In this document: positions 19,227 through 27,677 of the stretch, piece after piece
How positions within the stretch are numbered: the stretch's first letter is position 1
Layout: each line of letters opens with the position of its first letter
From: Bacillus sp. RAR_GA_16
GTDB taxonomy: Bacteria > Bacillota > Bacilli > Bacillales > Guptibacillaceae
Reading direction: 5' to 3'
NCBI RefSeq assembly: GCF_020165985.1
Contig: NZ_JAIUKZ010000006.1
Coordinates: 62,001 to 126,000, forward strand
Length of the DNA: 64,000 nucleotides
Translations under genes and position numbers: made by a program
The notes under the pieces: model-generated
The model's database searches: none
What the model saw: only the letters and a program-made list of their open reading frames with translations
What the model was told of the DNA's origin: nothing

Positions 19227-20228
19227 ATGTTAGAGCGCGAGATTTTTCATCAATATGGCATTGTGATTGAATTACAGCACGAGGAAAAGGGTGGTTATTT
19301 ACTTCGGAGTTCAGATCAATCGGAGTTTATTTTAAAACGGGCGCAAATGGAGCAGGAAAGTGAATTTCCTTGGTATGTGATGGTAGCGAATTATTTTAAT
19401 CAACAAAACGAACCGACGATGTTGCCGCTTGCATCAAGAAGAGGGAAGTATGTGGAGACGATCCAAAATGAAGCTTATGTTCTCTATCAAAAACCACTCC
19501 AACGAATCGAGCACACCCATTATCGTGATGGGAGTCGTCTAGCGTTACTTCATCGAAAGGGAGGAAACCTACTAGCTGCTTATACGGAATTACCGGAAAT
19601 TCAACCATGGCAGTTGAGATGGCAGTATCGAATGGATCAACTGGAATCCTTTCGAGAAGAATTGAAGAATCAGGGACAGTCTCATCGAGAATTTGATGAA
19701 TGGTTTATTGAAACCTTTCCATATTATTCTGGATTAGCCGAAAATGCGATTCAGTATATTGTTGATTGTGGCATCGATACGGGAATGAATCCATTTCAAG
19801 TGAGAACGCTTGCGTTTAACCGCTACACAGCAAAATACCGTAGGAATTCAGATGGACTTTTTCCGAACGATTTTATATTAGATCATCCGGCTAGAGACCT
19901 TGCCGAATGGATTCGATATGAATTAGTAGAAGGAGATGGGAATTTCGAAGCGATCAGGCAATTTCTGTGGGACTATCATGAACGCCGTACGCTAAATCAG
20001 ATGGACTGGAACCTTTTATATGCTCGCTTGCTCTTTCCTCTCCCTTATGTTGAAACGGTTGAACATTATTATAGTGACGGGAATTTGAAAGAGAAAGAAC
20101 GTAGCCTCTTGAATTTAAAGAGATTTGTGAGAAGAGAAGGTGAGCGTGAAGAAGTGTATCGGTTGTTGTTTCAAGAGTTAATGGGAGACTATGGGAGTCA
20201 AATGAGACGAGTGGATTGGTTAAGTTAA
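19227..20228 (+). CDS. yutH: YutH, spore coat-associated CotS-like protein
   Basis: 333-residue protein of the CotS/YutH group, which has an aminoglycoside-phosphotransferase-like (kinase) fold. The N lobe includes GGYLLRSSDQSEFILKRA and the middle HYRDGSRLALLHRKGG. The canonical catalytic Asp motif HGD is not seen, in line with a structural or degenerate kinase role in the spore coat. RBS GGAGGG precedes the ATG. The gene order yutGHI is as in B. subtilis. Confidence 0.82.
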   Translation: MLEREIFHQYGIVIELQHEEKGGYLLRSSDQSEFILKRAQMEQESEFPWYVMVANYFNQQNEPTMLPLASRRGKYVETIQNEAYVLYQKPLQRIEHTHYRDGSRLALLHRKGGNLLAAYTELPEIQPWQLRWQYRMDQLESFREELKNQGQSHREFDEWFIETFPYYSGLAENAIQYIVDCGIDTGMNPFQVRTLAFNRYTAKYRRNSDGLFPNDFILDHPARDLAEWIRYELVEGDGNFEAIRQFLWDYHERRTLNQMDWNLLYARLLFPLPYVETVEHYYSDGNLKEKERSLLNLKRFVRREGEREEVYRLLFQELMGDYGSQMRRVDWLS

Positions 20229-20232
20229 AGCA

Positions 20233-20262
20233 TAAAAAATCCCCTCCATTATTGGAGGGGAT
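20233..20262 (-). terminator. terminator of yutI (also after yutH)
   Basis: ATCCCCTCC pairs with GGAGGGGAT (20239-20262). On the - strand the stem is followed by TTTTTT, so it mainly serves yutI. Confidence 0.85.
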
Positions 20263-20275
20263 GAATGTGTTTGGT

Positions 20276-20500
20276 TTAAAATACTTGCTCAAGTTCGGTT
20301 ACACCAGGAACTTCTTCAAGTAGTGCGCGCTCGATTCCTGCTTTAAGTGTAATCGTGGAACTAGGGCAGCTGCCGCACGCTCCCATTAAACGTACTTTTA
20401 CTACACCTTCTTCGATGTCTACAAGCTCTACGTCTCCGCCGTCACGCAGGAGGAATGGACGCAGTTTATTCAATACATCTTGTACTTGCTCTTGCATCAT
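20276..20500 (-). CDS. yutI: YutI, NifU-like (Nfu) Fe-S carrier
   Basis: 74-residue Nfu-domain protein with the cluster-binding CGSC motif ([10 protein letters not shown], near residue 40). Stand-alone Nfu proteins receive [4Fe-4S] clusters from the Suf scaffold and hand them to enzymes such as lipoyl synthase or aconitase. It works with the sufCDSUB products and YutM in this window. A Fur/PerR-like box lies in the gap upstream. Confidence 0.92.
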   Translation of the reverse strand: MMQEQVQDVLNKLRPFLLRDGGDVELVDIEEGVVKVRLMGACGSCPSSTITLKAGIERALLEEVPGVTELEQVF

Positions 20501-20567
20501 TCATCGACTCCCTTCATACTTCCATTATACTAATGATGATGTAAAAAATCTATGTGTTATTGTGGAA

Positions 20568-20582
20568 TGATTATTATTCTCA
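20568..20582. promoter_or_regulatory. candidate Fur/PerR-type operator
   Basis: TGATTATTATTCTCA agrees with TGATAATNATTATCA at 12 of 14 fixed positions. It lies in the divergent yutI-yuzD gap. Binding is inference only. Confidence 0.35.
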
Positions 20583-20732
20583 TCCTACTTTATCATGGTA
20601 TGAAATGAGATTCAAGATGGAACATACACCCAAGCGATGGCTACGATAAAAAAGGCGAATGGTTCTTTTCTGTCTCTATGGGATAAGGTACAATATAGGA
20701 AAATGGATTGAATAGAAAGGACGTTTTTCATC

Positions 20733-21041
20733 ATGGAAGAAGTACTCGTCTATGGAGCGGGCGAACGCTGTGCAAGCTGTGTGAACCTGCCTTCTTCAGA
20801 AGAAACAGCTGAATGGCTAAAAGCTGCCCTTGATCGGAAATATCCAGATCGCCAAATTGACGTTCGATATATTGATATTCATAGTCAGCTTTCAGGAGCA
20901 GAAGCAATTTTCGCTGCTAAAGTGGTAGAAGAAGATTTATTTTATCCCGTCATCGTCGTTCAAAATGAAATTGTCTCAGAAGGAAACCCAAGATTGAAAG
21001 ATTTGTATGCTGTATTGGAAGATCAATCAGCTACAGCATAA
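20733..21041 (+). CDS. yuzD: YuzD family protein (DUF1462, thioredoxin-like)
   Basis: 102-residue protein of the YuzD/DUF1462 family with a predicted thioredoxin-like fold. A CASC motif occurs at residues 14-17 (GERCASCVNLPSS) near the N terminus, where thioredoxins have their active site, and there is a YPVIVVQNEIV strand. It faces the Fe-S carrier YutI, so a role in thiol or Fe-S chemistry is possible but unproven. AAAGGAC serves as a distant, weak RBS. Confidence 0.85.
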   Translation: MEEVLVYGAGERCASCVNLPSSEETAEWLKAALDRKYPDRQIDVRYIDIHSQLSGAEAIFAAKVVEEDLFYPVIVVQNEIVSEGNPRLKDLYAVLEDQSATA

Positions 21042-21053
21042 AATAGGAAAGAT

Positions 21054-21085
21054 GAGCGAGTTGAAAGCGACTTGCTCTTTTTTTA
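21054..21085 (+). terminator. yuzD terminator
   Basis: GAGCGAGT pairs with ACTTGCTC (one G-T pair), followed by TTTTTTT. Confidence 0.8.
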
Positions 21086-21185
21086 TTCTATGAGAAAGCT
21101 CATACCTTGACGGGAGGTTTTTTCCAGTTTATCAGCTAAACTCCATTCGATGATTTTACATAATCCATATGTAAGCTTTTAACCA

Positions 21186-21217
21186 AAAACCCCTCCACTA
21201 TGAAGTAGAGGGGTTTT
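21186..21217 (-). terminator. yutJ terminator
   Basis: A stem of AAACCCCTC with GAGGGGTTT, read on the - strand, ending in a T run just past the yutJ stop. Confidence 0.82.
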
Positions 21218-21220
21218 GAC

Positions 21221-22285
21221 TTATCCATTATGATTCTTATACATCCATAAGATCCCTGACTTAAGTAAGCGCGGCACACGACCAGTAAGTGGCCGATTCG
21301 CCATGACACCAAAGCCATGTTTACTACCAAGTGATCCCAAGGTTCCTTTTATTTTAATCGGTGGAAGGGCTGGAGGCGTCTCATTTTTCCATTGCTTTTG
21401 TAAAACAAGGGCAATTTGTTCGGCCTGTTCTTCAGCTAGTTGCGCGCTTGGAGCATGCGGCAAACTTGCGCAGTCTCCAACGACAAAGGCATTTCCGTGA
21501 GTGGGTATGGAGTGATCTTCTTTTAGAATGACCCGCTGCTGTGGATCCTTTTCAACATCGAGGTCACGGACAAGTTTATTCGGCTGAATGCCTGCTGTCC
21601 AAACGATCGAATCGCAGTGAACGGGTTCGCCGTGATTAAACAGCGTATTCGGTTCTACTTTGGTAATATTTGATTCACTCACAACTTCTACATGGCGTTC
21701 TTCAAACCAGGATTGAACATATTTACCAAGTCTCTCAGGAAAAGCAGAGAGGATGGTGTGACCACGGTCAAAAAGTTTGACTTGAAGGTCAGGTCTGCTT
21801 TCGTGAAGTTCACTAGCAAGCTCAACGCCGCTCAGGCCAGCTCCAACAATTCCAACAATGGAGTTAGCGCCAAGATTATTCAAGGTTTCATATGTTCTTC
21901 TTGATGAATCAATGGTTTGGATACTTAATGTATGGACATCCGCACCTGGTACATTATGATATTTATCTTCACAACCAAGACCAATCACAAGAGTGTCGTA
22001 AGCCAGATTGTCATCATCTTTCAAGTGAATTTCATTTGCGTCAAGATCAATCTTTTCAATTTCGCCATATTTGATTTCAAGCTTTTGATGAACTGGAAAT
22101 TGGACGCGGATGTGATGGTCACTTGCTGTTCCAGCAGCAAGTGCATAATATTCCGTTTTCATACTGTGATATGGATTCCGGTCAACAAGCGTAATCGTGA
22201 GGTCTTCTGGTAAATCAGATGAAAATAATTTCTGTAGAATGCGCATACCACCGTATCCGCCGCCTAAAAGCACTAGCCTTTTCAT
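21221..22285 (-). CDS. yutJ: YutJ, NDH-2-like NADH dehydrogenase
   Basis: 354-residue flavoprotein of the type II NADH dehydrogenase family. The FAD-binding GGGYGGMRIL is at residues 8-17, and the second dinucleotide fold IVGAGLSGVELASEL is near residue 145. VVGDCAS near 265 is the FAD-contacting ATG motif. Such enzymes feed electrons to menaquinone without pumping protons. A second NDH-2 (yumB) lies at 39.1 kb. The product is shorter than YumB at the C terminus. Confidence 0.87.
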   Translation of the reverse strand: MKRLVLLGGGYGGMRILQKLFSSDLPEDLTITLVDRNPYHSMKTEYYALAAGTASDHHIRVQFPVHQKLEIKYGEIEKIDLDANEIHLKDDDNLAYDTLVIGLGCEDKYHNVPGADVHTLSIQTIDSSRRTYETLNNLGANSIVGIVGAGLSGVELASELHESRPDLQVKLFDRGHTILSAFPERLGKYVQSWFEERHVEVVSESNITKVEPNTLFNHGEPVHCDSIVWTAGIQPNKLVRDLDVEKDPQQRVILKEDHSIPTHGNAFVVGDCASLPHAPSAQLAEEQAEQIALVLQKQWKNETPPALPPIKIKGTLGSLGSKHGFGVMANRPLTGRVPRLLKSGILWMYKNHNG

Positions 22286-22390
22286 GATAAGAGGTCCCCT
22301 TTGATAAAATTCAATAACGCTGTCTTCCTATATAGAATAGAAAAGCTTAAGAAGAATTGGAGAATTAGGAAGAAAAAAGGAAGCGACACG

Positions 22391-22443
22391 CGCTATACTA
22401 TACTTATACATTTGTATTATTTATGACAGTTAAAAGTATAGCG
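22391..22443. repeat. inverted repeat in the yutJ-yuzB gap
   Basis: CGCTATACT (22391-22399) and AGTATAGCG (22435-22443) form a 9-bp inverted repeat over an AT-rich 35-base spacer. Possible operator pair or overlapping promoters; no assignment. Confidence 0.35.
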
Positions 22444-22496
22444 AAACTAAGACTTATGTACAATAACAATTCTAAATTGCTTTACTGGGGAGTGGG

Positions 22497-22727
22497 ATGA
22501 ACGTGAAAACCGTTGAATTTTGTTCTGGTAATTTAAGGGATAATCAGGTCGTGTGGGAAGCATTAGAGAAGATCCCTGAAGTTGAATTGATTGATTATGG
22601 TTGCCTTGGTTATTGTGGGAACTGTTATAGTGAAGCGTTTGCCATTGTTGAAGGACGGTTAATCAATGCAGATACATCAGAAGCATTAATTAAAAAAATT
22701 ACACAAAAATTAAATGAAGACAATTAA
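22497..22727 (+). CDS. yuzB: YuzB family protein (DUF1450/UPF0349)
   Basis: 76-residue protein with Cys9 plus a CLGYCGNC cluster (residues 36-43), the pattern of the YuzB/UPF0349 family, which resembles small thioredoxin-like ferredoxins. Function is unknown. The start is ATG 22497 or GTG 22503 after GGGGAG. It lies between two redox or transport genes as in B. subtilis. Confidence 0.86.
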   Translation: MNVKTVEFCSGNLRDNQVVWEALEKIPEVELIDYGCLGYCGNCYSEAFAIVEGRLINADTSEALIKKITQKLNEDN

Positions 22728-22774
22728 GGGCTTTCATTGTTTATATTCTGTGTTATAATGACAAAGGTTCATTG

Positions 22775-22808
22775 AAGTCTGATAGAGAGAGAGCAGACTT
22801 TTTATTTT
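22775..22808 (+). terminator. yuzB terminator
   Basis: AAGTCTG pairs with CAGACTT over a GA-rich loop, followed by TTTATTTT. Confidence 0.75.
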
Positions 22809-22856
22809 CCGCCTAACCGCGAAAAATGTCGAATTTTCAGACAACAAAAATACTGT

Positions 22857-22889
22857 TTGTAAGCGCTATATTTAGCTGGGTGCTATAAT
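22857..22889 (+). promoter_or_regulatory. extended -10 promoter with overlapping cre site for yutK
   Basis: TGCTATAAT (22881-22889) is an extended -10 with a poor -35. A cre-like box at 22857-22871 (TTGTAAGCGCTATAT) fits WTGNAANCGNWNNCW with one mismatch and covers the -35 region. CcpA repression by preferred sugars is likely, as for nucleoside catabolism in B. subtilis. Confidence 0.55.
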
Positions 22890-22966
22890 CTTTTTATTTT
22901 TAAAATCTGGTAATGGGGTAGCCTATGCTTATAAACGGATACAATATTTAACGAGGGGTGTAAAAT

Positions 22967-24190
22967 ATGCAAATTCTATGGGGATTAGGTGGTATGGCCG
23001 TTCTTTTTGCCATTGCACTAATCTTTTCTACTAACCGTAAAGCGATTAACCTTCGTACTGTGCTAGGAGCACTTGCGATTCAGGTTGCATTTGCATTTGT
23101 TGTACTTAAATGGGAAGCGGGTAAGGCTGCTTTAAAACAATTGTCCTTATTCGTTCAAGATATTATAGGCTATGCTAATGAAGGAATTGGATTCCTATTT
23201 GGTGGCTTAATTGGTAATGAAGATATTGGGATGATCTTTGCATTTCAAGTTCTAACCATTATTATCTTCTTCTCGTCTCTTATTTCAGTTCTTTATTACC
23301 TAGGGATCATGCAATGGGTGATTCGCATCCTTGGTGGAGCGATCTCTTGGGCACTTGGAACTAGTAAAGCGGAATCACTTTCAGCAACAGCTAATATTTT
23401 TGTTGGTCAAACGGAAGCGCCGCTTGTGATTAAACCTTACCTTGATAAAATGACGAAATCAGAGCTATTTGCCGTAATGACAGGTGGACTTGCTTCGGTT
23501 GCTGGTTCAGTCTTAATTGGTTATTCTCTTCTTGGCGTACCGCTTGAGTACCTACTTGCGGCAAGTTTCATGGCAGCACCAGGCGGTCTATTAATGGCCA
23601 AGCTGATTATGCCTGAAACGGAAACACCAGAAACTGCAAAAGAGATCAAGATGGAACGAAATGAAAATCACGTTAACGTGATTGATGCTGCGGCAGACGG
23701 AGCTTCAGACGGTCTAAAGCTTGCTTTGAACGTAGGGGCTATGCTTCTTGCATTTATTGCTTTAATTGCGCTTCTAAATGGTTTATTGGGTGCAGTAGGC
23801 GGTTGGTTTGGCGCTGAAAGCTTGACCATTCAGCAAATTTTAGGATACATCTTCTCACCACTAGCCTTTGTCATTGGAGTTCCATGGCAAGATGCTGTAC
23901 AAGCTGGTAACTATATTGGACAGAAATTAATTCTAAATGAATTTGTGGCATTCTCTTCTTTCGGTCCAGAAATTAGCGCTGGTAGCTTGACTGATAAGTC
24001 AGTAGCGATTATCAGCTTTGCACTATGTGGATTTGCAAACTTCTCATCTCTTGCCATTCTACTTGGAGGACTTGGGGGACTTGCTCCGAAACGTCGTCCA
24101 GAAATTGCGAAATTTGGAATGCGTGCGATCCTAGCTGGTACGCTTGCAAACCTTCTAAACGCTGCGATTGCAGGTATGCTTATTTTTTAA
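22967..24190 (+). CDS. yutK: NupC/CNT-family nucleoside transporter
   Basis: 407-residue membrane protein of the concentrative nucleoside transporter family. The diagnostic sequences are [18 protein letters not shown] (near residue 140) and the late [25 protein letters not shown] (near 345). It imports nucleosides with H+ or Na+. It is preceded by a cre-like box, so expression is probably lowered by glucose. Position corresponds to yutK. Confidence 0.9.
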   Translation: MQILWGLGGMAVLFAIALIFSTNRKAINLRTVLGALAIQVAFAFVVLKWEAGKAALKQLSLFVQDIIGYANEGIGFLFGGLIGNEDIGMIFAFQVLTIIIFFSSLISVLYYLGIMQWVIRILGGAISWALGTSKAESLSATANIFVGQTEAPLVIKPYLDKMTKSELFAVMTGGLASVAGSVLIGYSLLGVPLEYLLAASFMAAPGGLLMAKLIMPETETPETAKEIKMERNENHVNVIDAAADGASDGLKLALNVGAMLLAFIALIALLNGLLGAVGGWFGAESLTIQQILGYIFSPLAFVIGVPWQDAVQAGNYIGQKLILNEFVAFSSFGPEISAGSLTDKSVAIISFALCGFANFSSLAILLGGLGGLAPKRRPEIAKFGMRAILAGTLANLLNAAIAGMLIF

Positions 24191-24198
24191 AGTTTATA

Positions 24199-24224
24199 AG
24201 CCTCTTTAAAAGGGGCTTTTTTTT
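24199..24224 (+). terminator. yutK terminator
   Basis: AAGCCTCTTT pairs with AAGGGGCTT (one G-T pair), followed by a T run. Confidence 0.82.
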
Positions 24225-24324
24225 ATACCCGCTCTTAAGCGACTGATGATTCAGGCAAAGCATTGTTGTTTTTTCACTATGTTACGATATACTTGTTTCA
24301 ATCATAAAACAGGAGGGATCACTG

Positions 24325-24564
24325 GTGAGTAGCTTTGAACATACATTGCCATATGATCGTATGATGGGTGACGTCTACGTTCCGAAATGCCCATTTTGTC
24401 ATAGTGAGAATGTGTTAACACCGATGACAGAGCGCGATTATCAGCAGGGCTGTGAAGAAATAAAAACAAGACTCGTGATGCCTTGCTGTAACGGCAAGCT
24501 CATGATTGAAAAAATTGATAGCGACTATTTTTGGACGACAGAAGCCGTTCGAAAAAACCAATAA
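24325..24564 (+). CDS. small zinc-ribbon-like hypothetical protein
   Basis: 79-residue soluble protein that I do not recognise by family. It has CPFC (residues 22-25) and a later PCC (near 52-53), a possible metal-binding cysteine set. Start is GTG 24325 with GGAGGG upstream. It ends 21 bases before the chosen dapF start, so it may be cotranscribed with dapF. Confidence 0.65.
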   Translation: MSSFEHTLPYDRMMGDVYVPKCPFCHSENVLTPMTERDYQQGCEEIKTRLVMPCCNGKLMIEKIDSDYFWTTEAVRKNQ

Positions 24565-24585
24565 TAGAGAGAAAGAGTGACAGCA

Positions 24586-25443
24586 TTGCAGGAAATTACG
24601 TATACCAAAATGCACGGTCTCGGTAACAATTACATTTACATCAATTTGTTTGAACAAAAGTTAAAAGAAGAAGACCTTCCTCACTATGCAAGAGAAGTTT
24701 CCGATGTGCATACAGGAATCGGCTCCGATGGAATGATATTAATTTGTCCATCTGATCAAGCTGAAGTGAAGATGAGAATCTTTAATAAAGATGGTTCTGA
24801 AGGTAAAAATTGCGGGAATGGTTTACGCTGTGTAGCGAAGTATGCCTATGAAAACAATCTTGTTTCTGGAAGAAAATTTGCGATTGAAACGTTAGCCGGC
24901 CTCGTGCAAGCAGAAGTTCATCTCGTTCATGATCGGGTTGAAACGGTAACGATTGATATGGGCAAACCTACCTGGACAAGAGGTAGCCTCCCAATGCTTG
25001 GGGAAGAAGGCGAAGAAGTCATTAATGAACCGATTGCTTTTGAAAATGAATCACTTCGAATGACAGGTGTATCAATGGGAAATCCTCATATGGTTATGTT
25101 TGTGGATGACATCCATTCTGCCCCTCTTATGACGGCTGGACCTTATTTTACTGATCACGAGCTATTTCCTGAAAGCATTAATGTAGAATTTGTTGAGGTA
25201 GTATCGAGTAGTGAGTATCACTTTCGCGTATGGGAACGTGGTTCAGGCATCACGCAGGCATGTGGAACGGGAGCGTGTGCGGCTGTTGTAGCGGGCGTAT
25301 TAAACGATAAAACACCTAAAGGAACAAAGGTAACCGTTCATCTTGCTGGTGGTGACTTAGACATTACCTGGGATATGGATGATCATGTTTGGATGACGGG
25401 GCCTGCTGTCACCATTTCAACAGGCGTATACTTTGTGAAATAG
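24586..25443 (+). CDS. dapF: DapF, diaminopimelate epimerase
   Basis: 285-residue enzyme converting LL- to meso-diaminopimelate for lysine and peptidoglycan synthesis. Both catalytic cysteines are visible: in [10 protein letters not shown] (near residue 75) and in QACGTGACA (near 225). The frame opens at GTG 24577, but TTG 24586 gives the usual [14 protein letters not shown] start at the expected distance and has a better-spaced RBS-like AAAGAGTGA; the choice is moderately sure. It belongs to the same pathway that the lysine riboswitch at 9.4 kb senses. Confidence 0.93.
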   Translation: MQEITYTKMHGLGNNYIYINLFEQKLKEEDLPHYAREVSDVHTGIGSDGMILICPSDQAEVKMRIFNKDGSEGKNCGNGLRCVAKYAYENNLVSGRKFAIETLAGLVQAEVHLVHDRVETVTIDMGKPTWTRGSLPMLGEEGEEVINEPIAFENESLRMTGVSMGNPHMVMFVDDIHSAPLMTAGPYFTDHELFPESINVEFVEVVSSSEYHFRVWERGSGITQACGTGACAAVVAGVLNDKTPKGTKVTVHLAGGDLDITWDMDDHVWMTGPAVTISTGVYFVK

Positions 25444-25512
25444 CGCGTTTGTCAGAAAAAGGATGATCATGTAGAATGATAGGAGGCATAGAGGAGAGAG
25501 AGGATTCGGAAC

Positions 25513-25689
25513 TTGTACGGTGAAAAGATGCAGCACTACAACGAAGAAATTGAAATTTTACGAGAAAAAATGATCCAAACAGCTATCGTTCTTGGATTAA
25601 ATCATCCGGATGTACTCGCTTATAGTCAAAAACTTGATGAAAAACATAATATGATCTTGAAGTTGAAATATAGAGAAGCGAGCGTCTGA
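25513..25689 (+). CDS. Spo0E-like sporulation phosphatase
   Basis: 58-residue (53 from ATG 25528) protein of the Spo0E-like aspartyl-phosphate phosphatase family. It has a two-helix pattern with EILREKMIQTA, then LNHPDVLAYSQKLDE containing the signature SQKLD. These proteins remove phosphate from Spo0A and so delay sporulation. TTG 25513 is preceded by AGAGG. It lies alone between dapF and yutM. Confidence 0.75.
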   Translation: MYGEKMQHYNEEIEILREKMIQTAIVLGLNHPDVLAYSQKLDEKHNMILKLKYREASV

Positions 25690-25761
25690 GGTTCAATTGT
25701 TGAGCTCAGTTCGATCGCGCGGTATACTAGAAGTAGCATTACGGTGATTGGAGGGATTTTA

Positions 25762-26118
25762 ATGATCCATTTATCTGAAGCTGCAGCAGCACAGGTAAAA
25801 GAAATGATGAAGCAAGAAGAAGGCGACAACCTTTACTTGCGTGTCGGTGTAAAAGGTGGCGGCTGTACTGGTTTAAGTTACGGTATGGGTTTTGATACTG
25901 AGATGAAAGCCGATGATCAAGCACTAGATCCTCAGCATGGCGTTACGATTATTATGGATAACGAAAGCGCACCGGTCTTAGAAGGTGTGAAGATTGATTA
26001 TAAACAAAACATGATGGGCGGCGGGTTTACGATTGATAACCCGAATGCAATCGCATCATGCGGCTGTGGTTCTTCGTTTAAAACAGCGACAAACGCTGGT
26101 ACGCCGGAGAATTGTTAA
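25762..26118 (+). CDS. yutM: YutM, A-type Fe-S carrier (IscA/ErpA family)
   Basis: 118-residue A-type carrier. The three family cysteines are in GGGCTGLSY (near residue 34) and CGCGSSF (near 100-102). It delivers Fe-S clusters from the Suf scaffold to target proteins. The frame is open from 25744, but GGAGGG before ATG 25762 and the canonical HLSEAAAAQVK start favour 25762. Partner of the suf operon and YutI. Confidence 0.92.
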   Translation: MIHLSEAAAAQVKEMMKQEEGDNLYLRVGVKGGGCTGLSYGMGFDTEMKADDQALDPQHGVTIIMDNESAPVLEGVKIDYKQNMMGGGFTIDNPNAIASCGCGSSFKTATNAGTPENC

Positions 26119-26134
26119 GCACCGAAAACAACGT

Positions 26135-26184
26135 AAACTCCTCCATTGTTCTGTTTCTGCAGAGCAGTGGAGGAGTTTTTTTAT
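26135..26184 (+). terminator. yutM terminator
   Basis: AAACTCCTCCA pairs with TGGAGGAGTTT around an imperfect inner stem, followed by TTTTATT. Confidence 0.85.
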
Positions 26185-26259
26185 TATCGCCGAAAATGCG
26201 CATTTCGAGGTTGGCTTGTTTCTCATTATGGGAAAAGATCGAGGGATAGGGGTGATCCA

Positions 26260-26424
26260 ATGAATCGATCTTCGTTATCATCAAGTCAATTATCAATGGC
26301 GAAATCTCTCTTGAAACAAGCGATTGACTACCAAAAAGAACTGGAGAAATCCGAAGAGCTTATTAAAAAAGCAGCTCCTGTCGAAGGTTATCTACAAGCG
26401 ATTTATTCACTTTTGAAGAAGTAA
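26260..26424 (+). CDS. 54-residue hypothetical protein
   Basis: Small, highly helical, charged protein (QAIDYQKELEKSEELIKKA) without recognisable domain. ATG 26260 is preceded by GGGGTGATC, a fair RBS. The open frame runs further upstream to 26146 but crosses the yutM terminator, so the long version is unlikely. It marks the left border of the catabolic island. Confidence 0.5.
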   Translation: MNRSSLSSSQLSMAKSLLKQAIDYQKELEKSEELIKKAAPVEGYLQAIYSLLKK

Positions 26425-26470
26425 GGGCTTCTACTAAATATCCTGATGCCACATACCAACTCGGCTATTA

Positions 26471-26513
26471 TTCCGATCAGCGAATTCCACTTATTGGACT
26501 TCGCTGATCGGAA
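26471..26513. repeat. 13-bp inverted repeat in the 26.4-26.8 kb gap
   Basis: TTCCGATCAGCGA (26471-26483) and TCGCTGATCGGAA (26501-26513) are perfect complements with a 17-base spacer. No T run follows. The rest of the gap (26514-26795) holds two short open stretches that look like coding remnants but no convincing gene. Confidence 0.45.
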
Positions 26514-26795
26514 CAATTTGTAGGGCTTGGAAATAAGCGAGATCGAAATGGCGTGAGCCACGGTACATACGGATCGCGGACAGTTCTGTATGCCCTCGGT
26601 CATGAGTTAAATGAGCAGCTGAAAATCTAAAGAAAAATAATCAATTGTTTTTTTGTCATAAAAAAGGGATTTCAGTCGTTTTATCGAAAACTAGTGGGTG
26701 GTGGAGAAGTTTTATTTCAGGAAGGTTTTGGCGCAGAACAACGAGCAATGGGGTTAAACTTCAAAATGATTTTAATATAAAAGGAGTGTCATAAA

Positions 26796-27548
26796 ATGAG
26801 TGCAATTGGTGTAGGTCTACAACTCTATACATTACGAAATGAATGTGAAAAAGATTTTTTTGAAACGCTTATAAGGGTCAAAGCGATTGGATATGAAGGG
26901 GTTGAGCTTGCTGGGCTTCATGGTCATGAGCCTAAAGAAGTAAAAAGCAAGTTAGATGAACTTGGTTTAGCTGTCATTGGACACCATGTGCCAATTGAAC
27001 GAATTGAAAATGAGTTAGAAGCGGTTATCGAGGAACAAAAAGTGTTAGGGAATAGAAGGATTGTTTGCCCATGGTTGCCACCTGAAAGAAGAAGCGAGGA
27101 AGACTATAAAAATGTAGCAGAGACTATGAAATATGCAGCACTTGTTTGTACGAAGCAAGACATGGAAATCGTCTATCATCACCATGATTTTGAACTTGGG
27201 CGCAGTATGGAAGGCAGTGACTTATACCGGATATTAGACGCCCATCATGCGATTCAGGCTGAATTTGATATTTATTGGCTCAACCAAGTTGGCCATGATC
27301 CTGTAGAATGGATGCAAAAATTTGCAGGAAGAACGCCAGTAATCCACTTAAAAGATCGATCCGACGATGAAAGAGAAGCAACGGCTATTCTTGGAACTGG
27401 AAACATCGCTATTGAAGAAGTGATTGAGCAGGGGGAGAATTGCGGAGTCAAATGGTGGGTAGTCGAACAAGATAATTGTGATTTCGATCCGATCGAAAGT
27501 GTGACACAAAGTTACAAGTACTTACGAGAAATTCAGCTTAAAAAATAA
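26796..27548 (+). CDS. TIM-barrel sugar isomerase/epimerase
   Basis: 250-residue protein of the xylose-isomerase-like TIM-barrel (AP endonuclease 2) family. Visible strands are VGLQLYTLR at the start, MEIVYHHHDFEL, AEFDIYWLNQVGHDP and TPVIHLKDR, which carry the usual metal-binding His, Asp and Glu residues. Such proteins isomerise or epimerise free or keto-sugars. RBS AAAGGAG precedes the ATG. It stands just upstream of the LacI-type regulator and likely belongs to the same catabolic locus. Confidence 0.8.
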   Translation: MSAIGVGLQLYTLRNECEKDFFETLIRVKAIGYEGVELAGLHGHEPKEVKSKLDELGLAVIGHHVPIERIENELEAVIEEQKVLGNRRIVCPWLPPERRSEEDYKNVAETMKYAALVCTKQDMEIVYHHHDFELGRSMEGSDLYRILDAHHAIQAEFDIYWLNQVGHDPVEWMQKFAGRTPVIHLKDRSDDEREATAILGTGNIAIEEVIEQGENCGVKWWVVEQDNCDFDPIESVTQSYKYLREIQLKK

Positions 27549-27575
27549 AACCGTTATAATATTTTGAAAATATCG

Positions 27576-27604
27576 TTGAACAATCTGTGAACTTGCGATA
27601 TGAT
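27576..27604 (+). promoter_or_regulatory. promoter of the LacI-type regulator gene
   Basis: TTGAAC (27576-27581), 17-base spacer, TATGAT (27599-27604). The predicted start (about 27611) falls inside the operator. Confidence 0.72.
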
Positions 27605-27638
27605 GTTTGTAATCGATTTCATGAAATCGATTACAAAC
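27605..27638. promoter_or_regulatory. 34-bp palindromic LacI-family operator
   Basis: Perfect inverted repeat: 27605-27621 is the exact complement of 27622-27638. Its core ATCGATTTCA/TGAAATCGAT recurs before the ABC transporter genes at 28696. It covers the transcription start of the regulator gene, so autorepression is likely. Confidence 0.82.
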
Positions 27639-27677
27639 GAAGGGAGGGTCTTTTGCACTTTCTGAGGAGGATGTAAC

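Noticed and set aside
22800-22966. Purine riboswitch before the nucleoside transporter.
   Set aside because: None of the conserved purine aptamer loop blocks are present; only a promoter and a cre-like box can be supported.
26146-26424. A 92-residue gene using the longest frame.
   Set aside because: Its 5' part crosses the yutM terminator and lacks an RBS; the 54-residue version from 26260 is supported by a GGGGTGATC signal.
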